A stretch of DNA of 64,000 nucleotides from Flavobacterium sp. (GCA_014378065.1 JACMOK010000069.1:1-64000), one strand, 5' to 3'. Positions 1-9,751 are shown, numbered from the stretch's first letter. Notes: generated from the sequence alone by a model not told the origin. Program-made: numbers and translations.

Positions 1-912
1 GCAGACTATGCACAAAATGTCGCCACGACTTCCAAAGATTCCAATATTAAAAATAAAATAGCCATCATCTATGCCCAAGGAGAAATAGGAAGCGGAGAGG
101 GCGATGTGGGTACAATTGGAGAAGATTCTATGCGCCGTTCGTTGCAAGAAGCCAAAAAGGATAAAAACACGAAAGCGATTGTATTGCGCATTGACTCGCC
201 TGGTGGAAATGCATTAACTTCCGATTTAATTTGGAGGGAAATCGAATTGACCAAAAAATCGAAACCCGTGATTGTATCTATGGGGAATCTCGCTGCTTCC
301 GGCGGCTATTATATTGCTTGTAACGCCAATCGTATTTTTGCAGAGAATAATACCATTACCGGATCTATCGGCGTTTTTGGCCTATTGCCTAATTTCACCC
401 AACTGACCTCAAAAATGGGAATCAATGCAGAACAAGTAAGCACCCATGAGAATGCGGCCGACTACAGTTTGTTTAAGCCTATGGATGAAAGATACAGAGC
501 ATTCGCTCAGGAAGGTGTCGAAAAAATATACATTACTTTTGTTAACCGAGTGGCTGCAGGCAGAAGGATGACTTTTGAACAAGTGGATGCTATTGCTCAA
601 GGTCGCGTATGGTCTGGTGCGGAAGCTTTAAAAATTGGACTGGTTGATAAAATTGGAGGTCTCGATGATGCTTTAAAATATGCGGCCGCTTTGGTTAAAT
701 CTAAAGAATACAAAACCCAAAATTTCCCTACCTACGAAAAAAACATTCAAGACTTGCTGGGCAATTTGGGAATTCCTTTTTTAAAAACCAAAGAAAATAT
801 GATTCGGGAAGAAGTTGGGGAAGAAAATTATAAAGTCATTGAACAAATCCGTAAAGTACAATCCAGAAAAGGCATTCAGGCAAGTTTACCCTTTGAATTC
901 AACATCAATTAA
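1..912 (+). CDS. sppA: Signal peptide peptidase SppA, 67K type (5' truncated by window edge)
   Basis: The reading frame is open from base 1, so only the C-terminal 303 residues are present and the true start lies upstream. SppA is an inner-membrane serine protease that degrades cleaved signal peptides with a Ser/Lys dyad. The S49-family core is clear: an LRIDSPGGN stretch followed by the nucleophile motif AASGGYYIA, whose serine codon is at 298-300, and the following ITGSIGVFG. The catalytic lysine of the long (67K) form lies in the N-terminal repeat, outside the window. The C-terminus (TFVNRVAAGRRM, GRVWSGAEALKIGLVDKIGG) is typical. An AsmA-family gene follows after 51 bases on the same strand. 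Identity is very sure; the missing 5' end cannot be judged. Confidence 0.95.
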   Translation, partial: ADYAQNVATTSKDSNIKNKIAIIYAQGEIGSGEGDVGTIGEDSMRRSLQEAKKDKNTKAIVLRIDSPGGNALTSDLIWREIELTKKSKPVIVSMGNLAASGGYYIACNANRIFAENNTITGSIGVFGLLPNFTQLTSKMGINAEQVSTHENAADYSLFKPMDERYRAFAQEGVEKIYITFVNRVAAGRRMTFEQVDAIAQGRVWSGAEALKIGLVDKIGGLDDALKYAAALVKSKEYKTQNFPTYEKNIQDLLGNLGIPFLKTKENMIREEVGEENYKVIEQIRKVQSRKGIQASLPFEFNIN

Positions 913-963
913 AAAAGTATTTAACCCGCATTGACCACATAAATTCATCTTAAATTTTTTATC

Positions 964-3528
964 ATGATTAAGACTGTACTAAAAATTATTGGCATCTTGC
1001 TTTTGCTCGCAGTAATTTCAGCGTTTGCTATTCCTTATTTTTTTAAGGATCAGATTAAAGCCAAAATTGCTAAGGCCATCAACGAAAAAGTAGACGCTAG
1101 CGTTTCCTTTGCAGATGCCGATTTGAGTTTGTTCAAAAGTTTTCCGCAAGCGAACGTAACGGTCAGCCGACTATTGATCATCAATAAAGCGCCATTTCTG
1201 GGAGATACTTTAATTTCGTTGGGCGAAGTGAATCTTAAAATGTCCATCAAAGAATTGTTTAAAGCCAAAGAGGAGCCTATGATTGTTGAGGCGGTGTCGA
1301 GTCAAAATGGTTTGATCAACATTATTTTCAATAAAGAGGGCGTGGGTAATTTTGATATCGCCTTAAAAAATAATAGCAAAAATGATGGAAAGAGCAATCC
1401 GCTTTCACTTAAAATAAAAGAATACAACGTAACCAATCTAAAATTCAAATATTTTGATGAAAGTGCTAAAATTAAAATGATTATTGACAGCATTAACCAT
1501 TCGGGTACCGGAGATTTTGCAGCTTCAAAATTGGATCTTGTGACAAAGTCGACCGCAAAGATTTCGCTATTTATGGATAAAGTGAATTACATGAATCGGG
1601 TGCCATTGACTTTGGATGCGGTCTTGGGAATTGATCTTGACAAAAGCAAATATACTTTTAAAGAAAACAAAGCATTAATCAATTTGCTGCCATTAGAATT
1701 TGACGGTTTCATTCAGCTGGTGGAAGCAGGGCAGGAATACGATTTAAAATTTAAAACGCCAACTTCGAGTTTTCAGAATTTTTTAGGATTAATTCCAGCA
1801 GCGTATGCCGGAAGTTTAAAAGACGTGAAAACTACGGGAGATTTTACCATTTCCGGGTTTGCTAAAGGATTGTACGGCGATAAAAGCGTACCTAAATTCA
1901 ACGTCGCCATCGGATCAAACAATGCTTCATTCCAATATGCAAATCTTCCAAAATCGGTTCAAAGCATCGTAATTGACACCAAAATCATCAACGAAACGGG
2001 TTTAATGAATGACACCTATATCAATCTCGATAAGCTGTCTTTTCGAATTGACCAGGATATTTTTAATGCAAAGGCTACAATAAAGAATATTTCAGAAAAT
2101 CCTTTAGTCGATGCGCAATTGAAAGGTATAATTAATTTGTCAAATGTTTCACATGCCTATCCGATAAAGTTAAAGGTGCCGCTATCCGGAGTTTTAAATG
2201 CCGATGTAAATACTAAATTTGACATGAAATCTGTAGAAACCAACCAATATGAAAACATGCAGAATTCTGGAGATATGACCTTAACCGGTTTTAAATATGT
2301 TGACGATACCAACAAAACCACGAATATTAATAAGGCCATCCTTCAGTTTACCAACACCCGCATTAACCTTCAGGAATTAGATTTGACAACTGGAAAAACC
2401 GATATGAAAGTGGATGGTGTTCTTGAGAATTTTTATGGTTTTATGTTTAAAAATCAGGAACTGAAAGGCAATTTTAACATGCAATCAAATCAGTTTGCCG
2501 TATCCGATTTTATGACAACGGTTCCGCCTAAAGCCAACGAAAAGCCAAAAGAGGCAGTCAAAATTCCGGCCTTTCTGAATTGTTCATTGACGGCACGCGC
2601 CAATACCGTCTTATATGACAATCTGACGATGAAGAATGTATCGGGAAAAATCATCATTAAAGACCAAAAAGTAACCTTAGTCAATGTCAAATCTTCGATC
2701 TTTGGAGGGCAAATTGCGGCGAATGGCGACGTGTCGACCAAAGGCAAATCGCCAGTTTTTAATATGAATTTAGGACTAAGCGAAGTAGACATTCAGCAAA
2801 CTTTTACCCAATTGGAGATGTTAAAGAAAATTGCGCCGATTGCTGGCGTGATTAATGGAAAATTGAATTCTACAATTAAAGTATCCGGAAATTTAGATGC
2901 TACAGAAATGACGCCAAATTTGGCCAGTTTGTCCGGCGATCTTATCGGTCAATTACTATCAACAACCATAAGTCCGAGCAACTCGGAACTCTTGACTACT
3001 TTATCTGACAATATCAAATTCATCGATTTGAAAAAACTAAACTTAAACGATTTAAAAACCGCGTTGACTTTTAAAGACGGAAAAGTAAATTTAAAGCCCT
3101 TTGATATAAAATACCAGGATATTAAAGTCAATGTTGGAGGGCAACATGGTTTTGACCAAAGCATGAATTACAACCTTAAGTTTGATGTACCAGCAAAATA
3201 TCTGGGAACCGAAGCCAATAAACTGATTGCTAAATTAACACCGGCCGAGGCCAACAAGTTGCAAAACGTACCCATCAACGCAGTGATTACTGGAAATTTT
3301 AAAAGTCCGAAAATAACCACCGATATGAAAAGTGCGGTGACTAATTTGGCCAACCAGTTGGTCAATCAGCAAAAGGAAAAATTGATTCAACAAGGAACAT
3401 CTGCTCTAGGAAATATTTTGAACGGCGGAACGAAAAAAGATACAACCAAACCCAAAACGCCTGTAAAAGAGGATCTCAAAACCAAGGCTGGAGATTTGTT
3501 AAATGGCTTATTTAATAAGAAGAAATAA
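964..3528 (+). CDS. AsmA-family envelope protein
   Basis: 854 residues. An N-terminal transmembrane anchor (about residues 5-27) is followed by a long, beta-rich periplasmic region with the AsmA-like opening (small residue-rich helix, then KAKIAKAINEKVDASVSFADADLSLFKSFPQANV). The C-terminal quarter contains the AsmA_2-type region (about residues 560-800) with repeated LNG/KVNLKPFDIKYQDIKVN motifs and ends in a lysine/threonine-rich tail. AsmA-family proteins resemble bridge-like lipid-transfer proteins and affect outer-membrane homeostasis; the exact role here is inference. Its position just downstream of sppA suggests co-transcription, but no function follows from that. It converges with the next gene with a 39-base gap that has no clear terminator hairpin. 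Confidence 0.85.
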   Translation: MIKTVLKIIGILLLLAVISAFAIPYFFKDQIKAKIAKAINEKVDASVSFADADLSLFKSFPQANVTVSRLLIINKAPFLGDTLISLGEVNLKMSIKELFKAKEEPMIVEAVSSQNGLINIIFNKEGVGNFDIALKNNSKNDGKSNPLSLKIKEYNVTNLKFKYFDESAKIKMIIDSINHSGTGDFAASKLDLVTKSTAKISLFMDKVNYMNRVPLTLDAVLGIDLDKSKYTFKENKALINLLPLEFDGFIQLVEAGQEYDLKFKTPTSSFQNFLGLIPAAYAGSLKDVKTTGDFTISGFAKGLYGDKSVPKFNVAIGSNNASFQYANLPKSVQSIVIDTKIINETGLMNDTYINLDKLSFRIDQDIFNAKATIKNISENPLVDAQLKGIINLSNVSHAYPIKLKVPLSGVLNADVNTKFDMKSVETNQYENMQNSGDMTLTGFKYVDDTNKTTNINKAILQFTNTRINLQELDLTTGKTDMKVDGVLENFYGFMFKNQELKGNFNMQSNQFAVSDFMTTVPPKANEKPKEAVKIPAFLNCSLTARANTVLYDNLTMKNVSGKIIIKDQKVTLVNVKSSIFGGQIAANGDVSTKGKSPVFNMNLGLSEVDIQQTFTQLEMLKKIAPIAGVINGKLNSTIKVSGNLDATEMTPNLASLSGDLIGQLLSTTISPSNSELLTTLSDNIKFIDLKKLNLNDLKTALTFKDGKVNLKPFDIKYQDIKVNVGGQHGFDQSMNYNLKFDVPAKYLGTEANKLIAKLTPAEANKLQNVPINAVITGNFKSPKITTDMKSAVTNLANQLVNQQKEKLIQQGTSALGNILNGGTKKDTTKPKTPVKEDLKTKAGDLLNGLFNKKK

Positions 3529-3567
3529 TAACTTTTCTATTCTCCAAAGATGCTAAATATGGGTTTT

Positions 3568-4362
3568 TTACAACTCCATACGCACGACGTAGCCCTCGTG
3601 ACTTCGCACATTAAAAACAGTGCCGTCTGCAAAAATTAAGTATTGTCCTTTGATTCCGATCAGTTTTCCATTAAAATGGGGAGTGTTTTCTAAACTTAAA
3701 CTCTTCACTTTTTTTGGATAAGATAAAACGGGATATTTCATTTCATAGACGTCGGTAGCGCCTTGATAGAAAAATTCTTGTACTTCATCGGGTAAAAGTT
3801 GTTGCAGTTTTAATTTGTGTTCTATTAAATCAGCAAAGACAATTTCATTAGTCAACATTTTACGCCAATTGGTTTTATCAGAATAATGACTTTTTAAAAG
3901 GACCTCGGTGATTCCGGCCAAGTAACGATTGGGAACTTCTACTACTACCAAAGCTTTTTCAGCACCTTGGTCGATCCAACGCGTTGGCATTTGCGTTTTT
4001 CTGGTGACGCCCACTTTAACTTCACTCGATAAAGCCAGGTAAACAAGGTGCGGCTGTAATTGCACTTTAGATTCATATACTAAATCCCGATCGGCGACAC
4101 CCAAGTGCGCAGTACTCAATTCGGGTTTCATAATCCAATCTCCCACTGATGGACTAGAATAAAAACAATCATAGCAAAATCCTTGGCGGTAAATTTTCTT
4201 TTTTTTGTAACAATTTAAACATTGATATCCATCAAAATGAAGGGAAATTTCTTTGTTAAGAAGTTGGTTTAAATTAAGGAAATCATTTTCAAAAACCAAA
4301 TAATACTGGATCGGATTTCCCAATTCGGTTTGCATTTTGGTAAGAACACCTTGATAAGTCAT
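3568..4362 (-). CDS. DUF2797 domain-containing protein
   Basis: 264 residues, cytoplasmic, no signal peptide or membrane segment. Near the N-terminus are four cysteines at about residues 48, 51, 63 and 66 (CLNC and CYDC), a probable zinc ribbon. The middle holds the family motifs KVGVTRKTQMPTRWIDQGA and VEVPNRYLAGITEV, which are related to GIY-YIG-like or nucleic-acid-associated domains in some descriptions; the biochemical role is unknown. It is divergent from the GH3-family gene, separated by 111 bases that hold a TATTTTTG box for the latter. Family assignment is good; no function should be inferred. Confidence 0.8.
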   Translation of the reverse strand: MTYQGVLTKMQTELGNPIQYYLVFENDFLNLNQLLNKEISLHFDGYQCLNCYKKKKIYRQGFCYDCFYSSPSVGDWIMKPELSTAHLGVADRDLVYESKVQLQPHLVYLALSSEVKVGVTRKTQMPTRWIDQGAEKALVVVEVPNRYLAGITEVLLKSHYSDKTNWRKMLTNEIVFADLIEHKLKLQQLLPDEVQEFFYQGATDVYEMKYPVLSYPKKVKSLSLENTPHFNGKLIGIKGQYLIFADGTVFNVRSHEGYVVRMEL

Positions 4363-4393
4363 TCGATTCTATAGGATTTCTTGATTTTTTTAC

Positions 4394-4401
4394 TATTTTT
4401 G
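4394..4401 (+). promoter_or_regulatory. Putative -7 box upstream of the GH3 gene
   Basis: TATTTTTG matches the Bacteroidota sigma-A -7 consensus TAnnTTTG, 72 bases before the GH3-family start codon. No well-spaced TTG -33 box is seen. Confidence 0.35.
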
Positions 4402-4473
4402 GTATGGTCGTAAAGTTATGAATTTGGAATCGACATTTCCAAATTCAACTCTAAAATCTAAAACCAATAGAAC

Positions 4474-6000
4474 ATGCCCTTACCAATTATAAATTCTATT
4501 GCTTCTTGGGTTTTAAAACAACGCATTCATCAAATGGAGTTGTTTTTAAAGTATCCAAATGAAGTACAAGAAGAGTTGCTGATGAATCTGATTCGTTCGG
4601 CAGAAAATACGGTCATTGGCAAAAACTACGATTACTTTTCAATCAAATCCTATCAAACTTTTACAGAGCGGGTTCCGATATCTACCTACGAAGATTTAGA
4701 GCCACTTATCGAAAAAACGCGTCAGGGCGAGCAAAATATTTTCTGGCCTACACCGGTAAAATGGTTTGCCAAATCAAGCGGAACCACCAATGCCAAAAGT
4801 AAATTTATTCCAGTCAGCAATGAAGCTTTAGAAGATTGCCACTACAAGGGAAGTAAAGATTTGCTTTGCCTGTACTTAAACAATAATGAAGATTCTGAAT
4901 TGTTTATTGGGAAAAGTCTGCGTTTGGGTGGAAGTTCACAGATTTACGAAAACAACAACACCTTTTTTGGAGACTTGTCTGCCATTTTAATTGAAAACAT
5001 GCCGATTTGGGCTGAATTTAGCAGTACCCCGAGCAACAAAGTGTCATTGATGAGCGAATGGGAGAGCAAAATTCAGGCAATCATTAATGAATCTAGAAAC
5101 GAAAACGTGACCAGTTTTGCAGGTGTTCCATCGTGGATGCTAGTCTTAATGAATAAGATTTTAGAAGAAACAGGAAAGGAAAATTTGTTTGAGATCTGGC
5201 CCAATTTAGAGGTTTATTTTCACGGCGGGGTGAGTTTTGATCCGTATCGCGAACAATATCAAAAAATACTGAAGGGTCATGATTTTAAATACTACGAAAT
5301 TTACAATGCCTCTGAAGGATTTTTCGCTATTCAAGATTTGAACAATTCAAATGATTTATTGTTAATGCTAGACTATGGCATCTTTTACGAATTTATACCA
5401 ATGGATATTTTTGGAACTCCCGAAGAAAAAGCCATTCGACTATCAGAAGTAGAATTGCATAAAAACTACGCGGTAGTCATTACAACAAACGCCGGCTTGT
5501 GGCGCTATTTGGTTGGTGATACACTCCGATTTACATCACTGGAACCGTATCGCATTCGGGTAACCGGCCGAACCAAGCACCACATTAATGTTTTTGGGGA
5601 AGAACTTATGGTTGAAAACGCAGATCGTGCTATTGCCCATACGTGCCAAATGACCAAAACCGAAATTGTAGATTATACGGTAGCACCAATTTTTATGAAA
5701 GATAAAGAAAAAGGTGGGCATGAATGGATTGTCGAATTCAAGAAGAAACCTGAAAATCCTGTGATATTCCAAAAGATTCTGGACGACACTTTACAATCTT
5801 TGAATTCTGATTATGAAGCCAAACGATACAATAACACCACTTTAAATCCGTTAGTTTTAAATATTGCGCGACCAAATTTGTTTTATGATTGGTTAAAAGA
5901 ACAAAATAAGTTGGGCGGCCAACATAAAGTCCCGAGGCTATCCAACGAACGGCACTATCTCGAACAACTAAAAAATATGCACGTCGGCATTACCCATTAA
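4474..6000 (+). CDS. GH3 auxin-responsive promoter family protein (acyl-adenylate-forming)
   Basis: 508 residues. GH3 proteins belong to the ANL superfamily and join acyl acids to amino acids through an acyl-adenylate; plant members conjugate auxin and jasmonate, while the bacterial substrate is unknown. The sequence shows the ATP-binding P-loop-like KSSGTTNAKSKFIPVS (about residues 100-115), YEIYNASEGFFAIQD (about 275-290) and the hinge region LWRYLVGDTLRFTS, followed by VTGRTKHHINVFGEELM. No signal peptide. It is the usual flavobacterial GH3 length. A small lipoprotein gene starts 3 bases after its stop and is probably translated from the same transcript. Confidence 0.9.
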   Translation: MPLPIINSIASWVLKQRIHQMELFLKYPNEVQEELLMNLIRSAENTVIGKNYDYFSIKSYQTFTERVPISTYEDLEPLIEKTRQGEQNIFWPTPVKWFAKSSGTTNAKSKFIPVSNEALEDCHYKGSKDLLCLYLNNNEDSELFIGKSLRLGGSSQIYENNNTFFGDLSAILIENMPIWAEFSSTPSNKVSLMSEWESKIQAIINESRNENVTSFAGVPSWMLVLMNKILEETGKENLFEIWPNLEVYFHGGVSFDPYREQYQKILKGHDFKYYEIYNASEGFFAIQDLNNSNDLLLMLDYGIFYEFIPMDIFGTPEEKAIRLSEVELHKNYAVVITTNAGLWRYLVGDTLRFTSLEPYRIRVTGRTKHHINVFGEELMVENADRAIAHTCQMTKTEIVDYTVAPIFMKDKEKGGHEWIVEFKKKPENPVIFQKILDDTLQSLNSDYEAKRYNNTTLNPLVLNIARPNLFYDWLKEQNKLGGQHKVPRLSNERHYLEQLKNMHVGITH

Positions 6001-6003
6001 TTT

Positions 6004-6135
6004 ATGAGATTAATAATTTTATTTATTATCGCTTTGATTTCTTTAAATGCCTGTGGCCCGCACCGAATGAGTTGTGGAGCTAGGGGAATTTGCAATACTG
6101 CTGCTGAAACTACTAAACTTGATAGGAAATCCTGA
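6004..6135 (+). CDS. Small lipoprotein (43 residues)
   Basis: A short ORF starts 3 bases after the GH3 stop. It encodes MRLIILFIIALISLNACGPH, then a 23-residue tail that contains MSCGARGIC. The first 17 residues form a textbook lipoprotein signal: charged start, hydrophobic stretch, and a lipobox LNAC with cysteine at residue 17. After cleavage only 27 residues would remain, with two further cysteines (about residues 24 and 30). The close spacing to the upstream gene supports translation. I do not recognise a characterised family; similar tiny CG-rich lipoproteins next to housekeeping genes occur in flavobacteria. Function unknown. Confidence 0.6.
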   Translation: MRLIILFIIALISLNACGPHRMSCGARGICNTAAETTKLDRKS

Positions 6136-6309
6136 GGGTATTCGTGTTAGTGCCTTATTAGAGCATGAGATTTATCGAGAATAGACAATAATACTTTTAT
6201 TTGTCTTTGTTCAAAACAAAAAAGTCATCTCAAATACAAATTAAGTTCCACGAGAAAGAAGTCGCGTTTGGTATTAAACCGATGAGACTTTATTAGTTAT
6301 CTAACCAAT

Positions 6310-7542
6310 TTACGATGCAATTTCCAGTCTCTTTAGTAAGTTTTTACTTAAGGTGTCTTGTGCATAATCTCTATCAATACGCAATATTTTTTCATCTGAA
6401 CTCGGTAAGTCATACATCGCATCGGTAAGAATTGCTTCACATAAAGATCGCAACCCTCGGGCGCCAAGTTTATATTCAAGGGCTTTTTCAACAATAAAGT
6501 CCAACGCTTCCTCAGTAATGTTGAAATCCACACCATCCATAGCGAATAGTTTTTGATATTGTTTGATTAATGCGTTTTTAGGTTCCGTCAGAATCGCTCT
6601 CAATGTTTCTCTATCCAACGGATCCATATGGGTTAGCACCGGAAGACGGCCAATGATTTCAGGAATCAATCCAAAATCTTTGATATCTTTTGGTATGATG
6701 TATTGCAATAAATTGTCTTTATCAATATTATCTGCATTTTTAGAAGTGCTGTAACCCACCGCTTGACGGTTGAGACGCTTAGAAATTATTCGTTCGATGC
6801 CGTCGAAGGCTCCTCCCGCTATAAATAAAATATCTTTGGTATTGACTTCAACAAATTTTTGGTCTGGATGTTTTCGTCCTCCTTTTGGCGGAACATTCAC
6901 TACTGTACCTTCCAACAATTTTAACAACGCTTGTTGCACCCCTTCGCCAGATACGTCACGAGTGATGGAGGGATTATCGCTTTTACGAGCAATTTTGTCT
7001 ATCTCGTCAATGAACACAATTCCTCTTTCAGCCTTGGTAACGTCATAGTCTGCCGCTTGTAAGAGTCTTGTCAATATGCTTTCGACATCTTCGCCAACAT
7101 ATCCCGCTTCTGTTAAAACAGTGGCATCTACAATGGCCAAAGGAACGTCGAGCATTCTAGCAATGGTTTTGGCTACTAAAGTTTTGCCGGTTCCGGTTTG
7201 ACCTACCATAATGATGTTGCTTTTTTCAATTTCGACATCATCATTGAGTTGCTGCTGCATCAAGCGTTTGTAATGGTTATAAACTGCAACGGCCATGACT
7301 TTTTTGGTTTGATCCTGCCCAATAACGTACTGGTCTAAAAAGGCCCTAATTTCTTTTGGTTTTTTTAACACCAAGTCTACCACTAGTTTGGAATTCCCAT
7401 TCGTTTTAAGTTCTTCCAAAACGATCCCATGCGCCTGTTCAATGCATTTATCACAAATGTGGGCATTGATTCCCGCAATTAATAGATTGGTTTCTGGTTT
7501 TTTTCTTCCACAGAATGAACAATCTAATATTTCTTTTGCCAT
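6310..7542 (-). CDS. clpX: ATP-dependent Clp protease ATP-binding subunit ClpX
   Basis: 410 residues. ClpX is the AAA+ unfoldase that recognises tagged substrates and feeds them to ClpP. The N-terminal C4 zinc-binding domain has cysteines at 8, 11, 30 and 33. The AAA+ core has Walker A GQTGTGKT (114-121), pore loop GYVG (147-150) and Walker B IVFIDE (175-180), followed by [19 protein letters not shown] and the C-terminal domain ([17 protein letters not shown]). All catalytic motifs are intact. It lies 85 bases downstream of clpP and behind tig, the classic tig-clpP-clpX order, so it probably shares transcription with them. Confidence 0.98.
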   Translation of the reverse strand: MAKEILDCSFCGRKKPETNLLIAGINAHICDKCIEQAHGIVLEELKTNGNSKLVVDLVLKKPKEIRAFLDQYVIGQDQTKKVMAVAVYNHYKRLMQQQLNDDVEIEKSNIIMVGQTGTGKTLVAKTIARMLDVPLAIVDATVLTEAGYVGEDVESILTRLLQAADYDVTKAERGIVFIDEIDKIARKSDNPSITRDVSGEGVQQALLKLLEGTVVNVPPKGGRKHPDQKFVEVNTKDILFIAGGAFDGIERIISKRLNRQAVGYSTSKNADNIDKDNLLQYIIPKDIKDFGLIPEIIGRLPVLTHMDPLDRETLRAILTEPKNALIKQYQKLFAMDGVDFNITEEALDFIVEKALEYKLGARGLRSLCEAILTDAMYDLPSSDEKILRIDRDYAQDTLSKNLLKRLEIAS

Positions 7543-7627
7543 TTTTATTTAGATTTGAGAGTTGAGGATTGAGCTATTCGCTAATTAGTTAAAAATAGAC
7601 TAATATAACAGTCCTGAAATCCTATTT

Positions 7628-8302
7628 TTAGCTTCTTCTTAAAACCTCATCGATCATTCCGTAATCTTTGGCTTCATCAGCAATCATCCAATAATCACGT
7701 TCACTGTCTTTATGCACTCTTTCAAATGTTTGCCCAGAATGTTTCGAAATAATTTGGTACAACTCATCTTTTAGCTTTAACATTTCGCGTAGGTTGATTT
7801 CCATATCTGTCGCTACACCTTGCGCTCCTCCTGAAGGCTGGTGAATCATCACTCGGGAGTGCGGCAGGGCAGAACGTTTTCCAGCGGCACCGGCACACAA
7901 TAAAACAGCACCCATAGAGGCCGCCATTCCGGTACAAATCGTTGCTACATCTGGCTTGATATATTGCATGGTGTCGTAAATACCCAATCCGGCATAAACG
8001 CTTCCGCCTGGCGAATTTAGATAAATCTGAATATCTTTAGAAGCATCTGCACTTTCCAAGAAGAGCAATTGGGCCTGAACAATGTTGGCAATTTGATCGT
8101 CAATTCCGGTTCCTAGAAAAATAATTCTGTCCATCATTAGACGTGAAAATACATCGAGTTGCGAGATATTGAGTTGGCGTTCTTCGATGATGTAAGGGGT
8201 CATTCCTGTTGGTGTCATTGCATTGACAAGCTTGTCGTAGTACAAGTTGTTTACACCATGATGTTTTGTAGCAAATTTTTTAAACTCTTTACCGTAATTC
8301 AT
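7628..8302 (-). CDS. clpP: ATP-dependent Clp protease proteolytic subunit ClpP
   Basis: 224 residues. ClpP forms the tetradecameric serine protease chamber that partners ClpX. The catalytic triad is visible: Ser129 in GMAASMG, His154 in VMIHQP and Asp203 in SERDYWM. The N-terminus carries about 25 extra residues before the conserved region (MTPYIIEERQLNISQ), consistent with a short propeptide or extension seen in Bacteroidota ClpP. It is between tig and clpX on the same strand; a 12-bp hairpin lies in the 90-base gap behind tig. Confidence 0.98.
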   Translation of the reverse strand: MNYGKEFKKFATKHHGVNNLYYDKLVNAMTPTGMTPYIIEERQLNISQLDVFSRLMMDRIIFLGTGIDDQIANIVQAQLLFLESADASKDIQIYLNSPGGSVYAGLGIYDTMQYIKPDVATICTGMAASMGAVLLCAGAAGKRSALPHSRVMIHQPSGGAQGVATDMEINLREMLKLKDELYQIISKHSGQTFERVHKDSERDYWMIADEAKDYGMIDEVLRRS

Positions 8303-8340
8303 AGTAATATATCTTTTTTATAGCTTTTTTTGAAACAAAT

Positions 8341-8370
8341 TGAGCGTCAAAACCCAAATTTTGACGCTCA
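8341..8370 (-). terminator. Perfect 12-bp hairpin between tig and clpP
   Basis: TGAGCGTCAAAA and its exact reverse complement flank a 6-base loop CCCAAA. It lies 22 bases after the tig stop and 38 bases before the clpP start. On the minus strand it is followed by CAATTTGTTTC rather than a clean U tract, so it may be a partial terminator or an RNA-processing/stability hairpin that lets clpPX be expressed at a different level from tig. Confidence 0.55.
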
Positions 8371-8392
8371 AATATAGTCATTATTTTTAAAT

Positions 8393-9718
8393 CTATTCGC
8401 CGTAAGAAGCGGCAATAAATTCTTGGTAAGAAACTTCTTTCGTTTTTGCGTTTGCTTTTTCTTTAAAAAGCTGTAACATTTTGTCGCTGGCGACCTGTTC
8501 AGACATCCGTCTGACCTCATCCTGATTCGACAAAACTCTAGCGACAATACTTTCCACTTCTTGGTCTGTAGGATTTGTTTGTCCGTATTGTGCCATTTGC
8601 TGGCGGATGGCATTTGTAGTAAATGCTTTTAAATCTTCGAAATTAATTTGGATGTTGCTTTGTGCCAATGCTTTTCCTTCTATAAGTTGAAAACGCAATC
8701 CCTTTTCCGATCTCGCATATTCGGCTTCGGCTTCGGCTGGCGATAGTTTTTTGTCTCCCACCGTTTGCAACCACTTTTTTAGAAATTCAGAAGGCAGTTC
8801 AAATTTCGTATTGTCGATTAAAAAATTGGTGACATCCGCTAATAACTTTTGATCAGATTGCTGCGCGAATTGGTTTTCGGCATCCATTTTAATTTTTGCT
8901 TTCAATTCGTCCAAAGAAGCAATTTTTCCTTCTCCAAACAATTTATCAAACAATTCTTGATTTAATTCAGCCAACTCAGTTCCGTTGATGGCTTCTATAG
9001 TAAACGCCACCTCAACTGCTAATTCATGCACGTCATCATGGCCTATTTTCATCACGTCCATCAACTGGTGGTCGTCCTCAAACAATCCTTGGGTATTAAC
9101 AGTCACCACATCGTCTACCTTTTTTCCCAGAAAAAGTTCGGCAGTTTTGCGGTCTTTAAATATGGTTAGTGACAACGTCGCCTTAGCATTAATGCCTTTC
9201 TCTTCGTTGATAAAAGTGCCGGTTACATCACAATTTTCTGCCACAACAGTATGTGGAATGGCTTTGCCAAATTGTTTTTGAATACGTTGCACTTGCTCCT
9301 CTATTAATTTGGTGTCTGCTTTAACTACATATTTTACGATGTCGTTTTCGGCCTCAAGATTTAGTTCAAATTCTGGTGCCAAACCAATTTCATATTCAAA
9401 AACCAACTCGGCATCATCCCATGAAAAATTTCCATTGATTTTGGGAAGTGGTGAACCCAACATATTTAGTCTTTCCGATTGCAAATACCTGCTTAAAGCC
9501 AATTCGATTACTTTATTTATTTCTTCGATTTTGATGCCTTTGCCATATTGCTTTTCCACAAGGTCTTTCGGTACAGCTCCTTTTCTAAATCCTTTAACGG
9601 TAGCCAAGGGCATTTTTTCGTTTATTCTTTTTTGTACCTGACCTTTGTAATCCATTGGGGTGACGGTCATGACAATTACTTCATTTACTGCGTCAATTGC
9701 TACTCTTTTAATATCCAT
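8393..9718 (-). CDS. tig: Trigger factor (ribosome-associated chaperone and prolyl isomerase)
   Basis: 441 residues. Trigger factor binds near the ribosome exit tunnel and protects nascent chains. The ribosome-binding signature is present in the N-terminal domain as VKGFRKGAVPKDLVEKQYG (about residues 41-60). A central region corresponds to the FKBP-like domain position (about 150-245), although it has diverged, and an alpha-helical C-terminal chaperone domain follows. Length fits Bacteroidota trigger factors. A good promoter is visible upstream (TTG, 20 bases, TAATTTTG). It heads the tig-clpP-clpX group. Confidence 0.95.
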   Translation of the reverse strand: MDIKRVAIDAVNEVIVMTVTPMDYKGQVQKRINEKMPLATVKGFRKGAVPKDLVEKQYGKGIKIEEINKVIELALSRYLQSERLNMLGSPLPKINGNFSWDDAELVFEYEIGLAPEFELNLEAENDIVKYVVKADTKLIEEQVQRIQKQFGKAIPHTVVAENCDVTGTFINEEKGINAKATLSLTIFKDRKTAELFLGKKVDDVVTVNTQGLFEDDHQLMDVMKIGHDDVHELAVEVAFTIEAINGTELAELNQELFDKLFGEGKIASLDELKAKIKMDAENQFAQQSDQKLLADVTNFLIDNTKFELPSEFLKKWLQTVGDKKLSPAEAEAEYARSEKGLRFQLIEGKALAQSNIQINFEDLKAFTTNAIRQQMAQYGQTNPTDQEVESIVARVLSNQDEVRRMSEQVASDKMLQLFKEKANAKTKEVSYQEFIAASYGE

Positions 9719-9751
9719 TGCTTCTTTAATTTACATCCTAAATTTGGGTGG

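Noticed and set aside
6055-6183. Second open frame overlapping the small lipoprotein, ending GNPEGIRVSALLEHEIYRE
   Set aside because: It has no start codon in context and no recognised homologue; probably chance, although a decayed gene fragment cannot be fully excluded.
6136-6309. Possible gene or regulator in the 174-base gap before clpX
   Set aside because: AT-rich with stops in all frames and no clear hairpin or promoter.
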